Source of the DNA: Stappia sp. ES.058
GTDB taxonomy: Bacteria; Pseudomonadota; Alphaproteobacteria; Rhizobiales; Stappiaceae
Reading direction: 5' to 3'
Length of the DNA stretch: 64,000 nucleotides
Assembly: GCF_900105595.1 (NCBI RefSeq)
Contig: NZ_LT629784.1
Span: 1,984,001-2,048,000 of the forward strand
The first letter of the stretch is position 1; each line of letters opens with the position of its first letter. Shown here piece by piece: positions 1 through 8,494 of the stretch. Under the pieces are notes generated by a model that saw only the letters and a program-made list of their open reading frames with translations, was not told the DNA's origin and did not search any database. Made by a program: the position numbers and the translations under genes.

Positions 1-60
1 CGATGGGCTGCAACACACCGCATCGATCGTTTCCGGCGGGACACTGACTCTGGTCTGTCC

Positions 61-1470
61 ATGAGCGCGCCTCGCCGAGACACGACCTGCACACCAGTAC
101 CGCGCCGCAACCGGCGCGGCTGGCGCCACGCCGCGCTGATGGGTGCGGCGCTGGGGCTCGCAGGGTGCGCGGTCGCGGGTTCGCAATTTCTTGACGACAC
201 ACGGACGGTCGCCTGCCGGTCGGCCGGGCTCGGCAGCTATGTCCTGCCGCGATCGGTGCTGCAGATCGCCGTGGTCGACACGAACGCCAACGGCACAACG
301 AAACGCACCCTGGAGGGGCCGGCGGTTCGCGCCATTCCCGATCTGCGGCACGTCTATTGTCTTGACTATCTCTCAAGTCCGACCTCTGACGACATCGTTG
401 ACGTCAAGAAGACGAAGAACGGGCTGCTCTCGCTGGTGGCCACCGACATACTGGACAAGAGCAAGGAGATCGCCTTTGCCCTGGCTCGAACCGCCTTCAC
501 GCTGGCTTCGGGTTTGCGGGCGGAGATAGGCGGCGAGGCGGAGAACCAAAGCGTCAAGTTCAGCTACGAGGTAGACCCGTTCGACTATGCGGACACGGCG
601 GCGATGAACGAGCGCCTCCGGGCGTTCGGGTTCTGTCTGATCAATCCGGGCTGGTCGTTCAATCCCGGGAAGGCGGACATCGACACCTATTGCAATGCGC
701 CGGAGCAAACGCTCGCCAACGCCCCGCCGGCATGGGTCAAGGCGCAGGCGCACCACCGGAACGCAGAGGCGAAAGCGGTGCTGCCGACAACGCCGCACGC
801 GCCGAAGGTCACCGGAGCGCGGGCGCTTTCCGGCATTCTCTACCGGCCGCGGCTCGAACATACGTTGCTGATCCTGCGCAAGAACAATCGAACCGGCTGG
901 GAACTGGCACAGCGGCAGACCCTGCTGCTGGAGAACGTCGCGCCGATCCTCTCGGTCGGGGTAAGTCGCGCGTTCTTTTCGGAGCGGATTTCAGTGCTTC
1001 ACTTTGACCGCGGCGTGCTTGGAAACGTCTGCATCTACAAGGGGAGCGAGTTGGAGGCGGCGGTGACCGTGCCCTTCCTGGTGGCCAGTGCCATCGTCGC
1101 CCTGCCGGCAACGCTGATCCAGGTGAAGATCAACACCGCCCAGGACCGCCAAAGGCTGGCGGAGCTGGAGACGCACCTCGCCGAGTTGCAGGCGGAAATG
1201 ATTGCCGCGCTGGCGGAAACCCGGAACCCGACCCTGCCGAACGCGCCCAACACCGGTGGGAACCAGGACCTTCCCGCATCGGTCGCGAATGCGGCGTTCA
1301 ACCGAATCCTCAGCGATGCGGGACTTGACGAGAGCCTTCCCACCGTCCGCAGCAAAGGGCGCAAACAGGCCTTCTTCTCAGACACCGCCGGAGACCACTA
1401 CGGCTGCCCGACGGAACTTGCGGGCGCGGCCACGTCGGTTGCGGTTCCCGGCCTTCCCGAGGCGAACTGA
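61..1470 (+). CDS. Putative lipoprotein, paralogue of the next gene
   Basis: Protein of 469 residues that I do not recognise as a named family. The arginine-rich N-terminus, a hydrophobic stretch and the lipobox Leu-Ala-Gly-Cys (Cys36) indicate a type II lipoprotein signal, so it is probably membrane-anchored outside the cytoplasm. It aligns along most of its length with the product of 1486-2868: both contain a YCLD-(Y/F)-L-x-SPTS-(D/N) block, a GILYRPRL block, an APILSVGV/APVLSVGV block and a C-terminal amphipathic, probably coiled-coil segment (about residues 355-395). The ATG has no strong ribosome site in the 60 bases available. It is the first of five same-strand genes, the last three being exported serine proteases, so a role as a protease partner, anchor or substrate is inference from position only. 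Confidence 0.75.
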   Translation: MSAPRRDTTCTPVPRRNRRGWRHAALMGAALGLAGCAVAGSQFLDDTRTVACRSAGLGSYVLPRSVLQIAVVDTNANGTTKRTLEGPAVRAIPDLRHVYCLDYLSSPTSDDIVDVKKTKNGLLSLVATDILDKSKEIAFALARTAFTLASGLRAEIGGEAENQSVKFSYEVDPFDYADTAAMNERLRAFGFCLINPGWSFNPGKADIDTYCNAPEQTLANAPPAWVKAQAHHRNAEAKAVLPTTPHAPKVTGARALSGILYRPRLEHTLLILRKNNRTGWELAQRQTLLLENVAPILSVGVSRAFFSERISVLHFDRGVLGNVCIYKGSELEAAVTVPFLVASAIVALPATLIQVKINTAQDRQRLAELETHLAELQAEMIAALAETRNPTLPNAPNTGGNQDLPASVANAAFNRILSDAGLDESLPTVRSKGRKQAFFSDTAGDHYGCPTELAGAATSVAVPGLPEAN

Positions 1471-1485
1471 AAAGCGAGACGCAGG

Positions 1486-2868
1486 ATGCCACTGATCCGC
1501 ATTTGGTCACGACAGGCCTCCGCACCGAGGAGGCAACGGTTCCGGCGCGACGCGCTGACGGTTGCCCTTACGGCAATTGGCGCATTCGCGGTTTCCGCCT
1601 GCAGCATGGTCGGATCAAATGATTACGTGGCGGATGGCGGCGCAACCGCGAGCACCGGCTGCCACGGAAGCGCCGGCTCTTACTTCCTGCCAAAGACATA
1701 CCTGCACATCAATGTGACCGAGAAGACGGCAACGGATGTCCGTGTCATGCCGATCCAGCCGATGCGCCTGCCGGACCGGAGCAAAAGCTATTGCCTCGAC
1801 TTTCTCGGCTCGCCGACGTCCAACGACAAGTTGGCGATTACAAAGACCGAGAGCCAGTTGCTGGAAAAAATCACCGCCAATGCGGAAGACAGGTCGGAAC
1901 AGATACTCAAGACAATCGCCGATACCGGCATCGCTTTGGCAAAGGCAGCGGCGCTGCGCGCCGACCCCGGGATCCAGGCAGCCGGGCGCGACCGAAACTA
2001 CAAGGACACGTTCGACCCTTTCGATCCGGACGCCCTTCAGGTTGTCAACAGCAACCTGCATAGCTACGGGCTTTGCGTCGTCGTACCCGGGCAAGACGAA
2101 GTGGTGTCGATGCAGCACCTTTCGAAGACCTGCAACCATCCGGTATCGCGAGGAACACGGAACCGGCTTTTGCTCGGCTCCGGAAAAACCGGCGCGCTTG
2201 CCTACGCGGCCCAAAGCAAAACCACCTTGCCGCCCTCGACATACAGCCGCGGCATTCTCTACCGGCCGCGCCTCCCCTATGCAGTCTATGTTTTGACGAA
2301 AAAGAACCGGAAGCTGAGCGGCGGCTGGCAGATCCTTTCCAAATCGATGATCGCCATGGAAAACGAGGCCCCGGTTCTGTCCGTCGGCGTCGACCGCACC
2401 TTCTTCGCGACCAGAAGCACCACGCTGGACTTCCAGGAGGGCATGCTGAGGGATGTGACCATCGAGAAGACCAGCGAGCTTGAGTCCTTCGTCAAGGTGC
2501 CGCTCCATATCGCCCAGGCGATCGTCAACCTGCCGGCCCAGATCATCCAGCTGCGCATCGACATCGGCAACAAGGATGCGGAACTGATCCGCGCCCGTGC
2601 CGCGCTGATCAGCGCCGAGGCCGATCTGATTGCGGCGCTGGCGGCGAAAGACAATGCACAGGCAGGAACCGGCTCCGCCGGCACAAACGCCCAGACGGTG
2701 GCCGCCGGCCTTGGCCTGTCGTCGGGAGGTGGCATGCAGTCCTGCATCGCCCGCTGCAACAGTTTCGGCGGAGACGGCAGATGCGAGGCACTGTGCTCGT
2801 GCCAGTTGTTGTGTTCCGGACAGGGAGACACGCCGCAATGCGCGCGCTACTGTTCAATCGCACAATAG
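1486..2868 (+). CDS. Putative lipoprotein with Cys-rich C-terminal tail
   Basis: Protein of 460 residues, tandem paralogue of the upstream lipoprotein, starting 15 bases after its stop. The signal has a basic n-region, a hydrophobic core and lipobox Val-Ser-Ala-Cys (Cys39). The shared blocks YCLDFLGSPTSN, GILYRPRL and APVLSVGVDRTFF follow in the same order, then a predicted coiled coil (about residues 345-395). Unlike its paralogue it ends in a roughly 45-residue tail with eight cysteines arranged largely as four Cys-X3-Cys pairs (CIARC, CEALC, CQLLC, CARYC), which in an exported protein would be expected to form disulfides. Its 3' end overlaps the likely start of the first protease gene. Function unknown; it could organise or inhibit the neighbouring proteases. 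Confidence 0.75.
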   Translation: MPLIRIWSRQASAPRRQRFRRDALTVALTAIGAFAVSACSMVGSNDYVADGGATASTGCHGSAGSYFLPKTYLHINVTEKTATDVRVMPIQPMRLPDRSKSYCLDFLGSPTSNDKLAITKTESQLLEKITANAEDRSEQILKTIADTGIALAKAAALRADPGIQAAGRDRNYKDTFDPFDPDALQVVNSNLHSYGLCVVVPGQDEVVSMQHLSKTCNHPVSRGTRNRLLLGSGKTGALAYAAQSKTTLPPSTYSRGILYRPRLPYAVYVLTKKNRKLSGGWQILSKSMIAMENEAPVLSVGVDRTFFATRSTTLDFQEGMLRDVTIEKTSELESFVKVPLHIAQAIVNLPAQIIQLRIDIGNKDAELIRARAALISAEADLIAALAAKDNAQAGTGSAGTNAQTVAAGLGLSSGGGMQSCIARCNSFGGDGRCEALCSCQLLCSGQGDTPQCARYCSIAQ

Positions 2869-4172
2869 AACACGCGATGCGTTGCCTCGCCTCATCCCTC
2901 GCGGCCATTGCGCTGGCCGGCACAATCATGGCCGGTACGGGAACCGGCACCGCGTTCGGCCAGGATACAGTCGAGAGCCGGTTTCGCGAAAGCCTCGGCA
3001 ATCTGGAGACCTTGCGGGACCAGTTCGGCCCGGGCTACCGCTCGGAAGACACGCGGATTGAAACCTTCTCCGAGCTTGGAAACAATCCGAGCAGCGCGCA
3101 GGTCTACCGGGCGATCTACATGCAATGGCTGCAACGCGGCGGGCCAAGGCAGGGTCGAAGCATCGAAACGGCGCTCGACCGCGATCCACAGGCGCAGGCC
3201 AACATGAGCCGACCGCCGCCAAACGAAGTCACCTCTTTTGTCACCGGTATCGACGCCCGTGCCGTGGGCACGAACGCATCGGCGACGGGGCAACGGTTTC
3301 GCGAGACTGTGGCCATCCTGCAAACGCGTGGTGCGCAATCGGACGGCGGGGCTCTGTCGGGCCTTTGCACCGGCGTGCTGGTCAGCGATCTGACAGTGCT
3401 CACGGCGGCGCATTGCGTTTGCGATCTCGACCTGCTTTCGCCCGAAGGTCGATCCACGGCCGTGGTGGTACACGATGCGGTCGCCGACCGGCGGAGCAGA
3501 TATATGCTTGCTCCGGTTGCAAAAAACCTTCCCAACGCAGGAGACTTGCAGGTCCAGACCGCGCAGAAGTCGATCCTGATCGACAGGACCCGGCAGCCCG
3601 TCCTGCTGGACCCCACCTTCTGCAGACTCAAGACGCAAGGCTACCTTCTGAAAGGCAAGGACCTTGCACTGATCTACCTCGACCCGGACCGAACGGCTCC
3701 GAACGCCCCCGACCGGGACGAAGCGCCGATCATCAACCTGACACGGGACCGCGCGAAAGCGCAGTTTGCTCCGGTCGAATTGCTGGTTTCGCCAGCGCTT
3801 CGGCACATGACGGTGGTCGGCTTCGGATATTCCGACTTCATCTCAAACGACCGCCGCTACTGGGCCAAGGTCGGCGTTCGCGTGCCGGTTGCAAGCGCGA
3901 CCTGCCAAAGACCCTATGCGCAGTCCAACTACGGCTGCGCGTCCGGCCGGGAGGCGGTGCTGATCGACAGATATGCCGGCGGAGACAGCTGCTGGGGCGA
4001 CAGCGGCGGCCCGGCGTTCATCAGGTATTTCGGCGCCTACTATGTCGCAGGCATCACGTCGCGCGCCGCGATCCCGGGACGATGCGGAACGGGCGGCGTT
4101 TACACGCTGATCACGCCACAGGTGATGGCCTGGATCAACTGGCGCAAGCGCGTCGGCGACCCGGCCTTCTGA
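2838..4172 (+). CDS. Secreted trypsin-like serine protease 1
   Basis: Exported chymotrypsin-fold (S1 family) endopeptidase, about 444 residues. The triad is complete: His192 in TAAHC, Asp275 in a DLALI motif, Ser389 in GDSGGP. Paired cysteines around His192 and Ser389 fit extracytoplasmic disulfides. The N-terminus has a Sec-type signal ending near AFGQ, then a roughly 140-residue pro-like region without recognisable homology. The ATG at 2838 is chosen because GGGAG lies about ten bases upstream, giving a 31-base overlap with the preceding gene; the ATG at 2877 would give a tidier signal peptide and remains possible. No PDZ domain is seen, so it is not DegP/HtrA. Substrate unknown. Confidence 0.85.
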   Translation: MRALLFNRTIEHAMRCLASSLAAIALAGTIMAGTGTGTAFGQDTVESRFRESLGNLETLRDQFGPGYRSEDTRIETFSELGNNPSSAQVYRAIYMQWLQRGGPRQGRSIETALDRDPQAQANMSRPPPNEVTSFVTGIDARAVGTNASATGQRFRETVAILQTRGAQSDGGALSGLCTGVLVSDLTVLTAAHCVCDLDLLSPEGRSTAVVVHDAVADRRSRYMLAPVAKNLPNAGDLQVQTAQKSILIDRTRQPVLLDPTFCRLKTQGYLLKGKDLALIYLDPDRTAPNAPDRDEAPIINLTRDRAKAQFAPVELLVSPALRHMTVVGFGYSDFISNDRRYWAKVGVRVPVASATCQRPYAQSNYGCASGREAVLIDRYAGGDSCWGDSGGPAFIRYFGAYYVAGITSRAAIPGRCGTGGVYTLITPQVMAWINWRKRVGDPAF

Positions 4173-4228
4173 CAGACAGATAGGCAGGAACACGAAGACC
4201 GAGATCGAGACCGAAAAGGATAGCGGCT

Positions 4229-5416
4229 ATGGAGGCACTTCAAAGAGCAGCCGCACGGACGGTCGGCGTGCTGACGGGCAGTCTTCTGGCCTTGTTCGCA
4301 GTGGCCGACGCGGCCGCCGACGACATGTCCGCAACGACCCGGCAAAACAATGAACAGCAGGCCGCCCCGGTGGAGACTTCTCCCGTTCTCACGCTTGATG
4401 CGTATCTGGAACGGGAACGCACCAGGCCCGATGCCGACCGGCCAAGCGTGGCCTTCGCACCGCCAAATCCGAGCCCGACCGCCTTTACCGAGCTGAAACC
4501 GCTTGCGGGAATGACAGTGATCGGCGGGGTGCGGGCCCAGGCAGGCAGTCTGGAGGATATGGTCCGCCTGTCGATCCGACTGAAGAACCACGCGAATTCG
4601 CACGTCATCGATGCAGAGTGCAGCGGCGTTCTCATTCAACCCCGAATGGTGCTGACGGCCGCCCACTGCCTTATTCCCAGGGATCTCAACTATCAGCTCG
4701 AAGAGATCGCGGTCTGGTATGGTCACCACAATCGCACCAGCCAGAGATCGATCTCCGTGTCTGTCGACGGACCCGCACTCCTGGTGGCGCAGGGCTATGA
4801 TCGGTTTGCTCCACAAGACGGCTTCGACCTCGCCGCTCTTCACTTGCCCGCTCCGCTTTCCGGCGATGGGGTGAAATCGGCCCCGCTTGCCGATGCCGAA
4901 ATGCTGGAGCAGAAGGAGCTTCATTTCTTCACCGCCGGCTGGGGCAAAACCCACAATGACGGCAGTTCCTCGCTGACCAGCCCCAAGACCCTCCTCTATG
5001 TCCGCCTCGTCTTGCAGGACAAGGACGAGCAAGCTGTCGCCCCGCGCGCAAGGCAACGCCGGCTGGAGCAACTCGCCCTGTCAGTCCTCGTTGGGGGCAC
5101 CCCACCCGACACCCCGAAGGCCGGCGCCTGTGTCGGCGACAGTGGCGGCGGGCTTTACGCGGCGCCCGTCACCGACATCGGTCCGGGTATCAGTTCGTTT
5201 CTCGGACCGAAACTCATTGGGCTGACCAGTTTCGGCCGAAATGCCGAAATGCAGACCGACAACAGCAATACGCCGGACGATCCGACATTCTGCCTGCACG
5301 ACCGCACACGCAGCCATTTCACCAATCTCCATACGCACCACACGGAGATTGGTGAAATGGCCACCGCATTCGGCATCGACCCGGCGGAAGTCGGGCTTTC
5401 GGAGGACAACCGATGA
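4229..5416 (+). CDS. Secreted trypsin-like serine protease 2
   Basis: Exported S1-family protease of 395 residues. A signal peptide (about residues 1-30, ending in an Ala-rich stretch before DDMS) precedes the catalytic domain. Triad: His146 in TAAHC, Asp200 in GFDLAAL, Ser305 in a GDSGGG motif, where the usual final Pro is Gly. AAGGA lies about nine bases before the ATG, supporting the start. The last 30 codons are unusual at DNA level because they contain a perfect 18-bp inverted repeat (5313-5361). The stop overlaps the next start as ATGA, implying coupled translation with protease 3. It probably acts in the periplasm or outside the cell. Confidence 0.85.
   Translation: MEALQRAAARTVGVLTGSLLALFAVADAAADDMSATTRQNNEQQAAPVETSPVLTLDAYLERERTRPDADRPSVAFAPPNPSPTAFTELKPLAGMTVIGGVRAQAGSLEDMVRLSIRLKNHANSHVIDAECSGVLIQPRMVLTAAHCLIPRDLNYQLEEIAVWYGHHNRTSQRSISVSVDGPALLVAQGYDRFAPQDGFDLAALHLPAPLSGDGVKSAPLADAEMLEQKELHFFTAGWGKTHNDGSSSLTSPKTLLYVRLVLQDKDEQAVAPRARQRRLEQLALSVLVGGTPPDTPKAGACVGDSGGGLYAAPVTDIGPGISSFLGPKLIGLTSFGRNAEMQTDNSNTPDDPTFCLHDRTRSHFTNLHTHHTEIGEMATAFGIDPAEVGLSEDNR
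5313..5361. repeat. Perfect 18-bp inverted repeat inside protease 2 gene
   Basis: Bases 5313-5330 and 5344-5361 are exact reverse complements (GCCATTTCACCAATCTCC and its complement), separated by 13 bases. The structure lies about 50 bases before the start of protease 3 and inside the coding sequence of protease 2. In mRNA it would form a very stable hairpin. There is no T-run, so it is not a classical terminator. It could control translation or mRNA stability at the protease 2/3 junction, or act as a DNA site; the role is inference. Confidence 0.9.
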
Positions 5417-7203
5417 GGATTGAAGCAAGATACCGCGGGCCAGACTTTCCGGCTCGCACCCTCGCGTTCGCGATCCTTGCCGTTCTTGCAAGCGGCACGG
5501 CCGGAGCCCAGCAAAATCCCCAGACCTTGATGCAGCGCGCGCCGCAGCTGGAAGAACGCATGTGGCACTCAAGGGATCTCCAAAACCCGCGGGAGCTGGA
5601 GATTTACACCGATCTTCCGACCTCGCGGTTTGTCCCACACGTCCAGCACGATCAAAACCTTCAAAACGTTCAGGATTACCAAGACCAGCCGGACAGCGCC
5701 GACCAGGGGCAGGCGCCCGAACGCCTCGATCCCGATATCGATCTGGACGTTCGGCAAACGGATCGCTTGCGATTGCAGAGCAACGAATTGCTGCAACGGC
5801 TCGAGCCGCCACTCGCCCGCAAGCTTCTCGAGCAGGCCTCTCCGGATGCCCTGCCCGACCGGCTATCGCACTTCCGGCGGAAGCTGGAGGGGCGCCTGCA
5901 GGTGGAACAAGGCGACCCAGACGAAGCCCTGCGTCTCACCGTTGCCGATGAAGTCCGGGAAAGCTTCACGACAGGCCGTTTCGGCCTCTCGCCTGACGGT
6001 CCCCTGGCGCTCGGACACGGGGAGCTTGCTGCCCTGCTCGGTGCTTCGAACAAGAACAAGGTCAGCGTGAGCGAATATCACGAATTTCTGCGGCAGGCAT
6101 ACAAGGCCAAGCCCGGAACGCCGGTTCTGGAACTGTTCGGACCTGACGGCCTTCCGTTGAATGATGTCCGATATTTCTCGATCATTGGCCGTGACGATAT
6201 CATAAAGATGATCATCGGCGACGACGGCATCATGGGCATCAACGGGGACGGTATCGCCGGAAATTCCTACGCCGGCACGTTCGGATCAGCATCCGGGTGC
6301 GATGCCGGCGGGAACGATTCGACCCGAGCGGCCTGTCCTGACCCTAGACACATGGAGAAGGTCAAACGCATGGCCGGCGCGGTGGCGCTGGTAACCGCCT
6401 CCGGGTTCCTGCGCAACGTCGATGCCGGGACCGTCCTGGGCCTCCAGCCGGCAGAGCACTGCAAGTTCCAGTCGCGCAGCCATTGCTCGGGCTTCCTGGA
6501 TGCCGATCGCCGGCACCTTTGGACGGCCGCGCACTGCCTGGCAAACCTGAACCTGACCGAAACGTCGCGAACCGGAACAAGCATGTTGCCAGAGATCGAC
6601 GAGACGACCGTTTGTCCAAAAGAAGCAAGGTTCCGTGCAGTCTTCGGGCTCGGAGCCCGGCGGAACCCGGACGCACCGCTGGCGGAGGACAGCATCTATG
6701 GCTGCAGGACGGTGACCCGCACGAGCCACGACACGGTCAGGATCCGGCTCGACACGGATACGGACGTGCCGGCATCGCTCGTTTCCGCCGGCATGCCGGT
6801 CTATTCCGGTACGGATATGGGATCGACGGATATTCCGGTCGGCACGCGGCTCGCAGGATTTGGCTTTCCGCACACCGCACGGCTGGCGATGATGGGCAAC
6901 GGGGCGATCCGTCCCCCGAGGTTCTGTAACGCGACGGTAGCCTCCAATAGCGGCACCGACAGCACCAACCCCTTGCCGATCGACCGCGCATACTCCGGGC
7001 GCGATTATCTTTGCATCTCGACCGACACGCTTTCGGGAGCATCCGGGGGGCCTGTGGTTGCAGCTCTCCCGAACGGCCTCGTTGAGGTGATCGGCGTCAT
7101 GTCACGCGCCTACCGGGTGGAACTCGCCGAGGAATGCAAGGGCGCCGGCGAGGAAAGCGACCGACTGAACCTCGCATCGAGGATCCGGCCGTTCGCACCG
7201 TAG
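5413..7203 (+). CDS. Secreted trypsin-like serine protease 3, long N-terminal region
   Basis: Exported protein of 596 residues overlapping the preceding gene by ATGA. A signal peptide (about residues 1-34, ending AGA before QQNPQ) is followed by about 270 residues without recognisable homology, including a Gln/Asp-rich stretch (about 75-100) and a short Gly/Asp-rich stretch (about 270-285). The S1-like domain is C-terminal: His374 in WTAAHC and nucleophile Ser544 in SGASGGP, where the usual Asp of GDSGG is Ala, as in some glutamyl-endopeptidase-like relatives. The triad Asp is less clear; an Asp in HDTVRIRLD (about residue 440) is the best candidate. Last gene of the five-gene cluster. Confidence 0.82.
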   Translation: MRIEARYRGPDFPARTLAFAILAVLASGTAGAQQNPQTLMQRAPQLEERMWHSRDLQNPRELEIYTDLPTSRFVPHVQHDQNLQNVQDYQDQPDSADQGQAPERLDPDIDLDVRQTDRLRLQSNELLQRLEPPLARKLLEQASPDALPDRLSHFRRKLEGRLQVEQGDPDEALRLTVADEVRESFTTGRFGLSPDGPLALGHGELAALLGASNKNKVSVSEYHEFLRQAYKAKPGTPVLELFGPDGLPLNDVRYFSIIGRDDIIKMIIGDDGIMGINGDGIAGNSYAGTFGSASGCDAGGNDSTRAACPDPRHMEKVKRMAGAVALVTASGFLRNVDAGTVLGLQPAEHCKFQSRSHCSGFLDADRRHLWTAAHCLANLNLTETSRTGTSMLPEIDETTVCPKEARFRAVFGLGARRNPDAPLAEDSIYGCRTVTRTSHDTVRIRLDTDTDVPASLVSAGMPVYSGTDMGSTDIPVGTRLAGFGFPHTARLAMMGNGAIRPPRFCNATVASNSGTDSTNPLPIDRAYSGRDYLCISTDTLSGASGGPVVAALPNGLVEVIGVMSRAYRVELAEECKGAGEESDRLNLASRIRPFAP

Positions 7204-7391
7204 CGATGGTCGGGGAGAGCCGCTGCCGGGCCGCCTCGGCACGTGCAATTCACCCGAAAACGCCGGTCGGAACGCGCGGTGAACGCCCGGTTGTCTCGAC
7301 GGACATCCTTTTTTCGCCCTCCCCCGGTTCATTGGCCGGCAGACAACAGCGGCCGCAAGAAGCCTTCAGGGAAAAACCGCCGGCTGACGGT

Positions 7392-8336
7392 TCAGCGTGG
7401 AGCCGGGGCTTCCTCCGCCTGCGCCTCGATCTCCCAGGAAGGAGCCTTGAACGCCTCCACCAGAAAATCGATAAAGTGCCGAATGCGGGGCACCATGTGC
7501 CGGTCGGGCAGAAACACCGCGTAGATCGCGCTGTCGTCGACAGCCGTGCAATCGGCAAGGAGTTGCACAAGTCGTCCGTCAGCGATTGCGGGACGGGCCA
7601 GATGCTCCGCGATACGCATGACCCCGGATCCGGCAAGGCACATTTGATAAAGCGACATGCCCTGATTGCTCTTGAACCGGCTCTCCGCGCGGAAGGTGAC
7701 GACCTTCCCGTCGACGCTGAATTTCCAGCGATTGAGATGCTCGCGGCTGCCATCCCAGGCGACACAGGGCATGCGCTCAAGATCCGCCGGCGTTTGCGGC
7801 ACGCCAAACGCCTCCAGAAGCGCGGGCGCGGCCACCACGGCCCTTTGCAACCTGCAAAGCCGCCGATGCATCAGGCTGGAGGCCGGCAGCTTGCCCATGC
7901 GGATCGCCACGTCGATCTGATCGTCTATGAGGTTCTCCGTATCGTCCGTCAGACGCAAGTCGAGCGAAAGACCCGGATGACGCGCCAGGAACTCCGGCAT
8001 AAGCGGCGTGATACGGTCGAGCCCGAAAGCGATGGGAGCAGAGACCCGCAACTGGCCCTCGATTTGCGTGCCGCTGGTCTGCCAGTCGATTTCGGCCTCT
8101 TGGAGAGTGTCAATCACGCGACGCGCAACCTCCAGAAAACGCTCGCCTTCGGCGGTGACACGATGGCCGCGCGTCGTGCGGTGGAGCAGCTTTGCACCGA
8201 GCCGCGTCTCGAGCCGCTGGATCGTCTGGCTGATGAAGGGCTGGCTTGCGCCCAGACTGTGCGCAGCGGATGTGAAAGCGCCAGTCTCGACCACGGCCTG
8301 AAAGACCCGCATCTCCAACAGTCTGTCGTCTCGCAT
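7392..8336 (-). CDS. LysR-family transcriptional regulator
   Basis: 314 residues, usual LysR length. Winged helix-turn-helix at about residues 5-65 (RVFQAVVETGAFTSAAHSLG, then a recognition helix with SQPFISQTIQRLE) and a periplasmic-binding-protein-like effector domain from about residue 90. It is divergent from the class II aldolase gene at 8495, the normal arrangement for a LysR regulator and its target, and an imperfect palindrome lies between them (8378-8398). The effector is unknown. It converges with the protease cluster to its left. Confidence 0.9.
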   Translation of the reverse strand: MRDDRLLEMRVFQAVVETGAFTSAAHSLGASQPFISQTIQRLETRLGAKLLHRTTRGHRVTAEGERFLEVARRVIDTLQEAEIDWQTSGTQIEGQLRVSAPIAFGLDRITPLMPEFLARHPGLSLDLRLTDDTENLIDDQIDVAIRMGKLPASSLMHRRLCRLQRAVVAAPALLEAFGVPQTPADLERMPCVAWDGSREHLNRWKFSVDGKVVTFRAESRFKSNQGMSLYQMCLAGSGVMRIAEHLARPAIADGRLVQLLADCTAVDDSAIYAVFLPDRHMVPRIRHFIDFLVEAFKAPSWEIEAQAEEAPAPR

Positions 8337-8377
8337 CGCCCCTCGTCATCCTTGGTTCGGCCGCAACGCCCCCGCCC

Positions 8378-8398
8378 CGGCGATAACTATTATTGCCG
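8378..8398. promoter_or_regulatory. Imperfect palindrome, candidate LysR operator
   Basis: In the divergent gap between the LysR gene and the aldolase gene, CGGC at 8378-8381 pairs with GCCG at 8395-8398 and ATAA at 8383-8386 pairs with TTAT at 8390-8393, around a central CTA. It is AT-rich within GC-rich surroundings and about 100 bases upstream of the aldolase start. Binding by the adjacent LysR protein is inference. Confidence 0.45.
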
Positions 8399-8494
8399 AT
8401 GTTGCGTTGATCCGTCTTGGCGCTTTTTCCAAACTGACGGGGCGTATGGGCGCGGCAGGCTCACGCGCTCCCACATTGACCGAAAGGATCCCCC

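Noticed and set aside
2838..7203. DegP/HtrA-type envelope proteases
   Set aside because: No PDZ domains; disulfide-type Cys pairs and long N-terminal regions fit secreted S1 proteases instead.
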